Origin: Desulfurococcales archaeon
Lineage (GTDB): Archaea; Thermoproteota; Thermoprotei_A; Sulfolobales; Desulfurococcaceae
DNA length: 5,394 nucleotides
Reading direction: 5' to 3'
Assembly (NCBI GenBank): GCA_026985375.1
Contig: JALSQP010000009.1
Span: 1-5,394 of the forward strand
In this document: positions 1 to 4,931 of the stretch, one piece after another
Position numbering within the stretch: position 1 is the stretch's first letter
Layout: each line of letters starts with the position of its first letter
The notes under the pieces: generated by a model
The model's database searches: none
Told to the model about the DNA's origin: nothing
What the model saw: only the letters and a program-made list of their open reading frames with translations
Made by a program: the position numbers and the translations under genes

Positions 1-744
1 GAACCTGGCGTCCACAATAATACAGTCTCTGGGCTCGCCATTATCATTGTATCCGACAAGGAATTTAGCTACCTCTTCAAGCGGCGCTATTGTAGCGCTT
101 AACCCTATTCTTGTCAGTGGATGGCCTACAAGATTTTCTAGTCTTTCGATAGTAAGGCTTAGATGGCTACCGCGCTTACTGTTGGCTAGTTCGTGTATTT
201 CGTCTATGATCACTACCTCTGTAGTTCTCAGTCTTTCTCTAAATTTCGGAGCATTCAGCGCTATAGCAAGACTCTCAGGGGTGGTGATCAATATATGTGG
301 GGGATCTCTGGCCATTCTTTGTTTCTCGCCGGGGCTAGTATCGCTTGTTCTGACAGCTACTTTTATCTTAGGCAGGATCTTTCCCATTTTCTCCGCTATT
401 TCTCTTATCTCGGTAATCGGCCTTATTAGGTTTCGATACATATCATTATTGAGAGCGCGGAGTGGGCTAACATATACGATCCTTATTCCTTCGGGAAGTT
501 CCCCGTTTTCCTCGTAATATTTGTAGAGATCATCTATTATTCCAAGGAAAACGGCCAGGGTCTTACCTGTACCCGTTGGAGATGAGATCAGGGTATTCAT
601 ACGGCGCTTAATAAGTGGAATCGCCATGCGCTGGGGAGGTGTGAAAGTCTCAAATCTAGACTTAAACCATTTCCGAACATACGGTCTCAATAATCTATAG
701 ATGTATCTATCACTGTAAGCCTTCTTGGCAAATCTTATCGGCAA
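1..744 (-). CDS. lhr: Lhr-family superfamily 2 ATP-dependent helicase, N-terminal part (cut by window edge)
   Basis: This is the first 248 residues of a large helicase-related (Lhr) protein, a 3'-5' DNA/RNA helicase family linked in archaea to replication-coupled repair. The whole first RecA domain is visible. A Q-motif-like TPPQ lies at 35-38, Walker A SPTGTGKT at 55-62, motif Ia YVSPLRALNND at 91-101, TTPES at 154-158, the Walker B box DEIH at 181-184 and motif III SAT at 216-218. The frame is open to position 1, ending in IVDARF, where Lhr proteins pass into RecA domain 2. Archaeal family members are roughly 850-950 residues, so about 70 per cent lies outside. I chose the TTG at 744-742 because GGTGAT (754-749 on the minus strand) precedes it by 4 bases; GTG at 753 or 765 are alternatives. 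It sits 72 bases downstream of the glycosyltransferase on the same strand, so co-transcription is possible. The motifs make the family call secure; the start is less certain. Confidence 0.93.
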   Translation of the reverse strand, partial: MPIRFAKKAYSDRYIYRLLRPYVRKWFKSRFETFTPPQRMAIPLIKRRMNTLISSPTGTGKTLAVFLGIIDDLYKYYEENGELPEGIRIVYVSPLRALNNDMYRNLIRPITEIREIAEKMGKILPKIKVAVRTSDTSPGEKQRMARDPPHILITTPESLAIALNAPKFRERLRTTEVVIIDEIHELANSKRGSHLSLTIERLENLVGHPLTRIGLSATIAPLEEVAKFLVGYNDNGEPRDCIIVDARF

Positions 745-789
745 AATAATCACCCTTGAAAACACTCAGAGCTGGGGAACAGTATTTGT

Positions 790-802
790 TAAACTTAGTT
801 TA
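790..802. repeat. Short inverted repeat in the glycosyltransferase-helicase gap
   Basis: TAAACT and AGTTTA flank a single T, giving 6-bp arms. It lies in the 72-base gap between the glycosyltransferase stop and the helicase start. Read on the minus strand, the AT-rich right half could act as a weak TATA element for the helicase, with a transcript start near 763. It could equally be an operator or chance in AT-rich DNA. Confidence 0.3.
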
Positions 803-816
803 TTTCTTGCTCCTCC

Positions 817-2232
817 TTATCGCCTGACTATGTCTTCGAACCACCTATAGCAGGAATAAATATATCCTAGACTATAGGTTATGAACCAAAGGCCTGTATA
901 TATGATGTGCATTAAACACAGATATAATCCAAATAGGAAAGTCGTCGCTCCAATGATCAATTCCCATGGTACTCTATATCCATGAGTCTTTCCCTCGTGC
1001 TTTCCCTTAGGTGTTCTCTTGTATATGAAGGGTCTCCTAAGCAGTGCTTTGAACGAAGCATAGGTTAAGGTAGGGGTCAATGAAACCGTCGTAGCCGATG
1101 ATCTGCCGAGGTTCACGATTACCCGCCATATATTGTTGTCTAACTCTCTGAGCGAGTCTACATATGAGTAGATGTAGACAGCCGCCGATACTATCCATGG
1201 GATACCTATAAACCAATAGAGCTGAAGATAATCGATGGGCGATAAAATACATGCAATTGCCAACATCAAGACACCTATTATCCCAAGAACGGCCGGAGTA
1301 TATTGGAGGAGAAACACCAAGCTATCAAGACGAGCAAACAGGGGATATGGTGCAAGGATTATGTCTTTGAACCTTGACAACACAACATCTAATGCGCCAT
1401 AAGCCCATCTCTCCTGCTGTATCCGTAAGCTCCTATATCTTCTGGGTACTTCAACCAATACCTTATTCTTATCGAAGTATAGTATCTTCTTGCCGAGTCT
1501 CATTAGTCTGGCACCGATCTCCATGTCGTCCTGGATTCTCCTCTCGTCCCATCCTTTGAGCTCTTTCTTGAGCACCTCGGCTTTGTAGAGGGTTCCCGTA
1601 CCAAGAGGGAATACTGGTAGGCCTCTGCCTGCCCTCCCCTTGTAGATTGTGTCGACAACGAATTTCATCGAATAAGCTATTGCTTCGGCTACACGGCTAT
1701 CCTTGTTTTTCGGGGCCCATCTAGCGACAACAGCATCAGCTTCTCCTTCTTCTATCAGTTTGGCTGCGCTAACTAGGAATTCCTCATCTATACGGCTATC
1801 GACATCCATGATGTAAACGTATCTACCGCTCGAAGCATATAGGCCCACGTTGAGAGCGCCTGTCCTGAAACCTTTTGCCTCACTCCTCCATATTAGTAAC
1901 ACATTTAAGCCGTGTTCTTTCCATTTCTCGACTATGCTTCTTATTTGGTCTAGTCTTTCAGGAGGGTCATCAGAGACCACTATGACCTCCTTATCGATCT
2001 TTAGTTGAGAGAGAAAAGCAAGGGCTTCATACAGTAGTTCGAATGGCTCTTTCCTAATAGGGATAATTATTGATACGCGTCCAAGATGTGTCCCATGGTA
2101 CTTGGGCGTGGGAAGCCTATACTTCTTTTTCGAGTGATACATTATTGTCTGAAATATGAAGAGGATGGCTGATGGGATCATTATCAGTACTAATCCTATA
2201 ACTCCTATAATTACGGCGTCCATGGAGTTCAC
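817..2232 (-). CDS. Membrane-anchored family 2 glycosyltransferase (BcsA/hyaluronan-synthase-like architecture)
   Basis: This 471-residue protein has the layout of processive GT2 enzymes, which transfer a sugar from a nucleotide-sugar donor to a polysaccharide or lipid acceptor at the cytoplasmic membrane face. One transmembrane helix (about 5-30) precedes the GT-A domain. That domain starts at VSIIIPIRKEP (53-63) and has the metal-binding DVD at 143-145, GTGTLYKAEVL at 211-221, the acidic QDDMEIG at 234-240 and QQERW at 272-276, corresponding to the QxxRW signature. About four further membrane helices follow (roughly 305-330, 335-357, 423-442, 444-461). The catalytic motifs look intact. The predicted start is GTG at 2232; an in-frame ATG at 2223, with GTGA five bases before it, is equally likely. 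It is divergent from the hydrolase gene. The donor sugar and product cannot be told from sequence; S-layer glycan, exopolysaccharide or glycolipid synthesis are all possible. Confidence 0.88.
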   Translation of the reverse strand: MNSMDAVIIGVIGLVLIMIPSAILFIFQTIMYHSKKKYRLPTPKYHGTHLGRVSIIIPIRKEPFELLYEALAFLSQLKIDKEVIVVSDDPPERLDQIRSIVEKWKEHGLNVLLIWRSEAKGFRTGALNVGLYASSGRYVYIMDVDSRIDEEFLVSAAKLIEEGEADAVVARWAPKNKDSRVAEAIAYSMKFVVDTIYKGRAGRGLPVFPLGTGTLYKAEVLKKELKGWDERRIQDDMEIGARLMRLGKKILYFDKNKVLVEVPRRYRSLRIQQERWAYGALDVVLSRFKDIILAPYPLFARLDSLVFLLQYTPAVLGIIGVLMLAIACILSPIDYLQLYWFIGIPWIVSAAVYIYSYVDSLRELDNNIWRVIVNLGRSSATTVSLTPTLTYASFKALLRRPFIYKRTPKGKHEGKTHGYRVPWELIIGATTFLFGLYLCLMHIIYTGLWFITYSLGYIYSCYRWFEDIVRR

Positions 2233-2263
2233 GCCACGTATTCAGCATAATAATAGTGTACCT

Positions 2264-2276
2264 TCATATTTATTCT
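2264..2276 (-). promoter_or_regulatory. Probable TATA box for the glycosyltransferase gene
   Basis: On the minus strand this reads GAGAATAAATATG, an AT-rich box centred near 2269. A transcript start about 26 bases on, near 2243, would leave a leader of around 11-20 bases before the GTG or ATG start. It lies in the 105-base divergent gap and almost abuts the box serving the opposite gene, so the two promoters may compete or be regulated together. Placement is by spacing only. Confidence 0.4.
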
Positions 2277-2291
2277 CAAGAATAATATTAG

Positions 2292-2301
2292 CCTATAAGT
2301 A
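2292..2301 (+). promoter_or_regulatory. Probable TATA box for the hydrolase gene
   Basis: CCTATAAGTA contains a good archaeal TATA core (TATAAG at 2294-2299). A start about 25 bases downstream, near 2322, would place the GGGTGG ribosome-binding sequence (2325-2330) at the very front of the message and the GTG start codon at 2338. This spacing is consistent with a short-leader archaeal promoter. Confidence 0.45.
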
Positions 2302-2337
2302 TCTTGCCCGACATAATAGTATATGGGTGGTTAAGCG

Positions 2338-2985
2338 GTGCCTATGATTAGATGGCATGGGCACGCATGTGTGGAGATCAAGAGACTTAATGGCTATACG
2401 ATAGTGTTTGATCCTCATGACGGTCTAAGTATAGGTTTGCCTAGACCAAATGTTAAAGCGGATCTAGTTCTAGTAACACATGATCATTTCGACCATAATG
2501 CGGTAGAGATGGTTTCAAAACCGACTACAAGAGTTTTAAAACAGTTCTATGGTGAGGCACAAGTAGATGATATTGTGGTATACGGTTACAAGACATATCA
2601 TGACAAGTTCAAGGGAAAAAGAAGAGGCGAGAACGCGGTATATGTAGTCGAAGTAGATGGGTACAGGATAGCGCATCTGGGTGACCTGGGTCACATACCC
2701 GAGAAAGACGTGTTGGAGAAACTAGTAGGGGTAGATCTCCTAATCATACCTGTGGGAGGAGTATATACTATATATCCTGACGAGGCTTGGAAAATAATCG
2801 AAGAAACCAAGCCAAAGAGCGTCCTTCCCATACACTATTGGGTGGAAGGTCTCCGCCTACCATTACATCCCCTCAAAGACTTCATCGCCTTTGTGAAAAA
2901 ATACAATGTGAAGAGACTCGACACAAGCTCATTTGATCTACAGGGCCACGAGAACTTGGTAATAGTTCCGAAGCCCCCATATTAA
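2338..2985 (+). CDS. UPF0173-type metal-dependent hydrolase, metallo-beta-lactamase fold
   Basis: This 215-residue single-domain protein belongs to the metallo-beta-lactamase superfamily and resembles the UPF0173/UlaG-like group, whose physiological substrates are mostly unknown. The signature HDHFDH (48-53) supplies the HxHxDH metal ligands. Further likely ligands are the histidine in YHDK (88), Asp116 in HLGD and His166 in LPIHYW. The N-terminal WHGHACVEI (6-14) is the typical first strand and loop of this group. Length fits the usual 210-230 residues, so the gene looks complete. The GTG at 2338 has GGGTGG seven bases upstream; an in-frame ATG at 2344 is the alternative and would change only two residues. 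A 77-residue gene follows after 24 bases and probably shares the transcript. Cytoplasmic location is expected since no signal peptide is seen. The fold call is very safe; the reaction is not known. Confidence 0.92.
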   Translation: MPMIRWHGHACVEIKRLNGYTIVFDPHDGLSIGLPRPNVKADLVLVTHDHFDHNAVEMVSKPTTRVLKQFYGEAQVDDIVVYGYKTYHDKFKGKRRGENAVYVVEVDGYRIAHLGDLGHIPEKDVLEKLVGVDLLIIPVGGVYTIYPDEAWKIIEETKPKSVLPIHYWVEGLRLPLHPLKDFIAFVKKYNVKRLDTSSFDLQGHENLVIVPKPPY

Positions 2986-3009
2986 AGAATAGGGCTGAAG
3001 TGAACTGAT

Positions 3010-3243
3010 TTGAGAAACGAATATGGACATGCTGGAAGCGTCGAGAAAGAAGTGGCTAAACTGAGAGAGTTATCTATGAAGTTCTTGTCAAAACTTGGAA
3101 TACCCGCTCGGGCCGAGAGGATTAACAAGGTTTTGCTACTACATAATATCATTGATAGCCTATACAGAAGCAGGTTGATCAGCCGTAATGATGATAATTA
3201 TGATAAGGCTGTACAGACAGATGAAGATGGATCAACCGGCTGA
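3010..3243 (+). CDS. Small hypothetical protein, 77 residues
   Basis: I do not recognise this protein. The frame starts with TTG at 3010, preceded at six bases by AAGTGA, one mismatch from the archaeal AGGTGA ribosome-binding consensus. It begins 24 bases after the hydrolase stop, so the two are probably one operon. Residues about 11-60 look helical and amphipathic (KEVAKLRELSMKFLSKLGI, then INKVLLLHNIIDSLYRSRL), followed by a charged, probably disordered tail rich in Asp, Asn and Glu. There are no cysteines, no membrane segment and no obvious catalytic motif. A small helical adaptor or nucleic-acid-associated protein would fit but nothing proves it. The gene stops five bases before the D box of an antisense small-RNA candidate. 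The start codon, spacing and composition support a real gene; conservation in relatives would settle it. Confidence 0.6.
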   Translation: MRNEYGHAGSVEKEVAKLRELSMKFLSKLGIPARAERINKVLLLHNIIDSLYRSRLISRNDDNYDKAVQTDEDGSTG

Positions 3244-3247
3244 GCGG

Positions 3248-3310
3248 TCAGGCCGCTGAAAGATCATCATTTTTATCATTTTTCAGTCACTGACGGTTTC
3301 TTCATCCCAA
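3248..3310 (-). ncRNA. Probable C/D box small RNA (2'-O-methylation guide)
   Basis: Read on the minus strand, the segment has the box order of an archaeal C/D sRNA. A C-like box GGGATGA lies at 3308-3302 (one mismatch from RTGATGA) and a D'-like CTGA at 3286-3283. A perfect C' box ATGATGA follows at 3270-3264, and after exactly 12 bases a D box CTGA at 3251-3248. The 12-base guide TCTTTCAGCGGC contains ten bases complementary to CCGCUGAAAG, which I recall as a conserved piece of domain VI of 23S rRNA in thermophiles. By the D-plus-5 rule the methylated base would be the C before UGAAAG. Such RNAs act with L7Ae, Nop5 and fibrillarin. The first guide is 15 bases, longer than usual, and has no target I know. 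The D'-C' spacer is also long at 12 bases. The C'/D half is the convincing part. Confidence 0.6.
3265..3284 (+). terminator. Probable T-tract terminator of the hydrolase operon
   Basis: Two runs of five T residues (3270-3274 and 3279-3283) lie 22-40 bases after the stop of the 77-residue gene. Archaeal RNA polymerase terminates at such T-tracts without needing a hairpin. A small stem, AGCGG pairing with CCGCT (3243-3257), precedes it. The same bases on the other strand form part of the C/D sRNA candidate. Confidence 0.5.
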
Positions 3311-3318
3311 ACATACAA

Positions 3319-3352
3319 TATTATTTTATCAGGTCATAGCGCTAAAATAATA
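3319..3352. promoter_or_regulatory. Inverted pair of AT boxes, possible bidirectional promoter
   Basis: TATTATTTTA at 3319-3328 is repeated in perfect inverted form at 3343-3352, separated by 14 bases. Each arm is TATA-like. The right arm read leftward would start a transcript near 3321, just ahead of the C/D sRNA candidate. The left arm read rightward would start one near 3350, just ahead of the G+C-rich segment at 3354. The symmetry suggests either divergent TATA elements or a dimeric regulator site. Neither arm is an ideal TTTATATA match. Confidence 0.4.
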
Positions 3353-3353
3353 G

Positions 3354-3441
3354 TGCGGGATGAGCGTATCCCGCCCCATATTAGAGGCCTAGCCGATGAG
3401 ATCACCAGGCCGGATGCGACCGCATATTTGGTAGAGCCCCT
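3354..3441 (+). ncRNA. Possible structured RNA of unknown type
   Basis: This G+C-rich stretch stands out from its AT-rich flanks and holds several local stems. GCGGGAT pairs with ATCCCGC (3356-3362 with 3369-3375) around a six-base loop. GGCCT pairs with AGGCC around a 16-base loop (roughly 3386-3411). ATGC pairs with GCAT around GACC (roughly 3414-3425). It lies about 25 bases after a TATA-like box and holds no open frame of note. I found no D box, no ACA tail, and no tRNA, SRP or RNase P signature, so the class is unknown. It could also be structured leader of the downstream gene. The strand is assigned from the putative promoter only. Confidence 0.3.
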
Positions 3442-3442
3442 C

Positions 3443-3482
3443 AATTAATTAATGTAATATATCTCGACTAGTAATGAAGGTG
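3443..3482 (+). promoter_or_regulatory. Promoter and ribosome-binding site of the zinc-binding protein/kinase unit
   Basis: AATTAATTAAT (3443-3453) and AATATAT (3456-3462) are two overlapping AT boxes that could serve as TATA element; the first would start transcription near 3474. AAGGTGT follows, with GGTG at 3479-3482 seven bases before the TTG start at 3490, and this is what decides that start. Confidence 0.45.
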
Positions 3483-3489
3483 TACGTTA

Positions 3490-3780
3490 TTGGCCTATGT
3501 ATGGGAGCCTAGATGGGAACCATACGTTGTAGAAATAGATGGTATAAAGATAAGGACATGCAGAGACAAGACAACAAATATGATAGCGTGTCCCATATGT
3601 ATTCATGCGGCCTCGAAGTGCCTAGAATTGTCTAAGGAACCCCGCAACTACAACTATGAGAACAGCTTCTTCTTCTCACCTGTTGACTTGATTATTCACA
3701 TTAGGGAATATCATCTAAGAGGAAAGAACGCAAAGATACTACGTGAAAAACTTGCCGAGGCAAGCAAGAGTAAACATTAG
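3490..3780 (+). CDS. Small CxxC/HxxxxH putative zinc-binding protein, 96 residues
   Basis: This 96-residue protein carries CPIC at 34-37 and HIREYH at 70-75. The two cysteines and two histidines could bind one zinc, in the manner of a C2H2 finger with a very long (32-residue) insert. The segment FFFSPVDLIIHIREYH reads like the strand-helix end of a C2H2 finger, where a hydrophobic DLxxHxxxxH helix supplies the histidines. A further cysteine pair, Cys24 and Cys44, brackets the first knuckle. The N-terminus WEPRWEPYVVEIDGIKIRTC suggests a small beta-rich cap. I believe similar uncharacterised proteins occur in crenarchaea, but I cannot name a family. The TTG start is supported by GGTG seven bases upstream. 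The kinase gene begins 11 bases after its stop, so they are almost certainly co-transcribed. A nucleic-acid or protein-binding role is inference. Confidence 0.75.
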   Translation: MAYVWEPRWEPYVVEIDGIKIRTCRDKTTNMIACPICIHAASKCLELSKEPRNYNYENSFFFSPVDLIIHIREYHLRGKNAKILREKLAEASKSKH

Positions 3781-3791
3781 GGGATATTATC

Positions 3792-4646
3792 GTGGAAATA
3801 GTAGTCATTGGTAACCCCACGATAGACAAGATATATGTTAATGGATGCTTCATAAGAAAAAGCGTTGGCGGAGGCATATACTATTCTCTGGAAGCATTGA
3901 AGGAAACCTATGGGAGACAATATAGAATAAGCGTTATAACAGCTATTTCTCCACATCAATATTCCTGGTTATCCACGCTTCGTCGATCAGGAGTAGAAGT
4001 CATAGCTTATCCTACCACTTTGACCAACGTTTTTGTGTTGAAGTACAGGAGCGGGAAAAGAAGGATTTATATTGAGGAAAAATCGCCTCCTCTGATTTTT
4101 TCTCTTGATAAGATATATGATGTTGCAATAGTTAATCCTGTCATGAATGAAATACTTCCCCATCAACTAAGAATAACAAAAATAAAAACACGATTCACAG
4201 CGATAGACATACAGGGATTTATTCGTAGATGTAAAGACAAGTTTATCGAGTACTATAGGCCACCTCATCTAAAGGATCTATTTAGATTCAGTAATGTGGT
4301 ACATATGAATGATGATGAGGCACAGTATCTCACGGGAGCACCACATTTTGATGAGCAAGTCAAAAAACTAGTCGGGCTCTCTCCCAATACCATATTCATA
4401 GTATCATCGCCGGAACACGTTGCAATGGGCACACAGAGCCTCTACGAGTATATTGAAGTGCCCGATATACGTTATCAAGATACTACAGGGGCAGGCGATT
4501 ACCTGCTCACTGTATTTGCAGTTGAACTCTATAGATCAAATGATCCTATGATTTCGCTTGTAAGGGCGACCAAGAAGACACAGGAATGGCTGAATAGGAA
4601 AAATGCCTCATCGCGGCCTGCCACCCCCAACCACCACCGCCACTGA
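3792..4646 (+). CDS. PfkB-family carbohydrate kinase, possibly myo-inositol kinase-like
   Basis: This 284-residue protein is a ribokinase-fold (PfkB) kinase, which transfers the ATP gamma-phosphate to a sugar or polyol hydroxyl. Seen in order are VIGNPTIDKIYVNG (5-18), the glycine-rich substrate loop GGGIYYSLEAL (26-36), AIVNPV (112-117), AIDIQGFIRR (137-146), VHMNDDEAQYLTG (170-182) and the anion-hole signature DTTGAGD (230-236), with Asp236 the expected catalytic base. The GGG-YYS, NPV and DIQGFIR combination recalls the archaeal subgroup containing the Thermococcus kodakarensis myo-inositol 3-kinase; this is from memory and the substrate is unproved. After GAGD comes YLLTVF rather than the common xFxGxF, a small departure in the signature. 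Length is normal to slightly short. The GTG start has AGGGGAT six bases upstream. The last residues, NASSRPATPNHHRH, look like a non-family tail and run into a strong hairpin. Confidence 0.87.
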   Translation: MEIVVIGNPTIDKIYVNGCFIRKSVGGGIYYSLEALKETYGRQYRISVITAISPHQYSWLSTLRRSGVEVIAYPTTLTNVFVLKYRSGKRRIYIEEKSPPLIFSLDKIYDVAIVNPVMNEILPHQLRITKIKTRFTAIDIQGFIRRCKDKFIEYYRPPHLKDLFRFSNVVHMNDDEAQYLTGAPHFDEQVKKLVGLSPNTIFIVSSPEHVAMGTQSLYEYIEVPDIRYQDTTGAGDYLLTVFAVELYRSNDPMISLVRATKKTQEWLNRKNASSRPATPNHHRH

Positions 4647-4647
4647 T

Positions 4648-4692
4648 CCCCCGGTGTGGCCAAGCACTACCTGGCCACATAAAACCCGGGGG
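4648..4692 (+). terminator. Strong composite hairpin after the kinase stop
   Basis: CCCCCGG (4648-4654) pairs perfectly with CCGGGGG (4686-4692), and the adjoining TGTGGCCA (4655-4662) pairs with TGGCCACA (4672-4679). The loop is nine bases and there is a one-sided bulge TAAAAC at 4680-4685. That makes 15 base pairs, mostly G-C, starting one base after the stop codon. T-rich DNA (TATTTATTTTAT at 4705-4716, then TTTGTTTTC) follows. It may protect the 3' end of the kinase message or pause polymerase before the T-tract. A processed small RNA is the alternative. Confidence 0.5.
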
Positions 4693-4782
4693 AAGAGCGG
4701 CCACTATTTATTTTATGCAACATGATATTGTTTGTTTTCAACCACTGTACGAAGGAATTGCTGAGATTATGTCTTATTAGAG

Positions 4783-4813
4783 TGATAGGCCCTAGCTATC
4801 GGGGCCGCTATCA
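4783..4813. repeat. Hairpin-forming inverted repeat
   Basis: TGATAGGCCC (4783-4792) pairs with GGGCC (4802-4806) and TATCA (4809-4813), giving two five-base-pair helices split by a two-base bulge, around a nine-base loop. It ends five bases before the orphan TATA box, so it could be an operator for that promoter or part of a structured RNA reading through from the kinase. Confidence 0.4.
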
Positions 4814-4817
4814 GATA

Positions 4818-4826
4818 CTTTATAAG
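4818..4826 (+). promoter_or_regulatory. Orphan TATA box
   Basis: CTTTATAAG is one of the best TATA matches in the window. A start about 25 bases on (near 4848) gives a transcript with no usable frame: the only nearby ATG (4856) is followed at once by TAA. T-rich DNA near 4900 could end it, giving a non-coding RNA of some 50-60 bases. No C/D or H/ACA boxes were found in that stretch. Confidence 0.4.
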
Positions 4827-4911
4827 AGCATTGTTTCGCAGGCGGTGGTGGTTTAATGTAATATCCTAATCACTGTGGGTGACAGGCCGCTCGGCATGTA
4901 TTATTTTATTT

Positions 4912-4931
4912 AAACATTTTAATAAATGTTT
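4912..4931. repeat. AT-rich inverted repeat between convergent transcripts
   Basis: AAACATTT (4912-4919) is the exact reverse complement of AAATGTTT (4924-4931), with a TAAT loop. It sits 22 bases past the stop of the minus-strand thioredoxin-fold gene. A two-sided termination region or a processing site is possible; the low G+C makes a stable hairpin doubtful at high temperature, so a DNA-level protein site is also open. Confidence 0.35.

Noticed and set aside
47..517. 156-codon plus-strand open frame
   Set aside because: It runs antisense to the helicase, whose motifs on the minus strand are unmistakable, and its translation resembles nothing.
3188..3206. C-box-like ATGATGA inside the 77-residue gene, plus strand
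   Set aside because: No CTGA follows at a suitable distance and the bases are explained as coding sequence for Asn-Asp repeats.
3357..3410. Second C/D box RNA on the plus strand, from GGGATGA at 3357 and CCGATGA near 3393
   Set aside because: There is no CTGA anywhere in the expected stretch, and the D box is the least variable part of these RNAs.
3354..3441. tRNA, H/ACA RNA, SRP RNA or RNase P RNA
   Set aside because: No T-loop sequence, no ACA tail with a pseudouridylation pocket, and none of the conserved core sequences of the larger RNAs could be found.
3474..3512. Short frame beginning MKVYVIGLCMGA, like the first strand of a Rossmann-fold protein
   Set aside because: It stops after 12 codons and no frame continues the fold, while the overlapping TTG frame at 3490 has a proper ribosome-binding site and a conserved-looking protein. 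The resemblance is probably chance; a short upstream frame cannot be fully excluded.
4306..4320. C-box-like ATGATGATGAG inside the kinase gene
   Set aside because: It encodes the conserved HMNDDEAQYL segment of the kinase and has no partner D box.
3449..4864. 12-base direct repeat TTAATGTAATAT at 3449-3460 and 4853-4864
   Set aside because: A repeat of this length in AT-rich DNA is expected by chance in a window of this size, and the two contexts differ.
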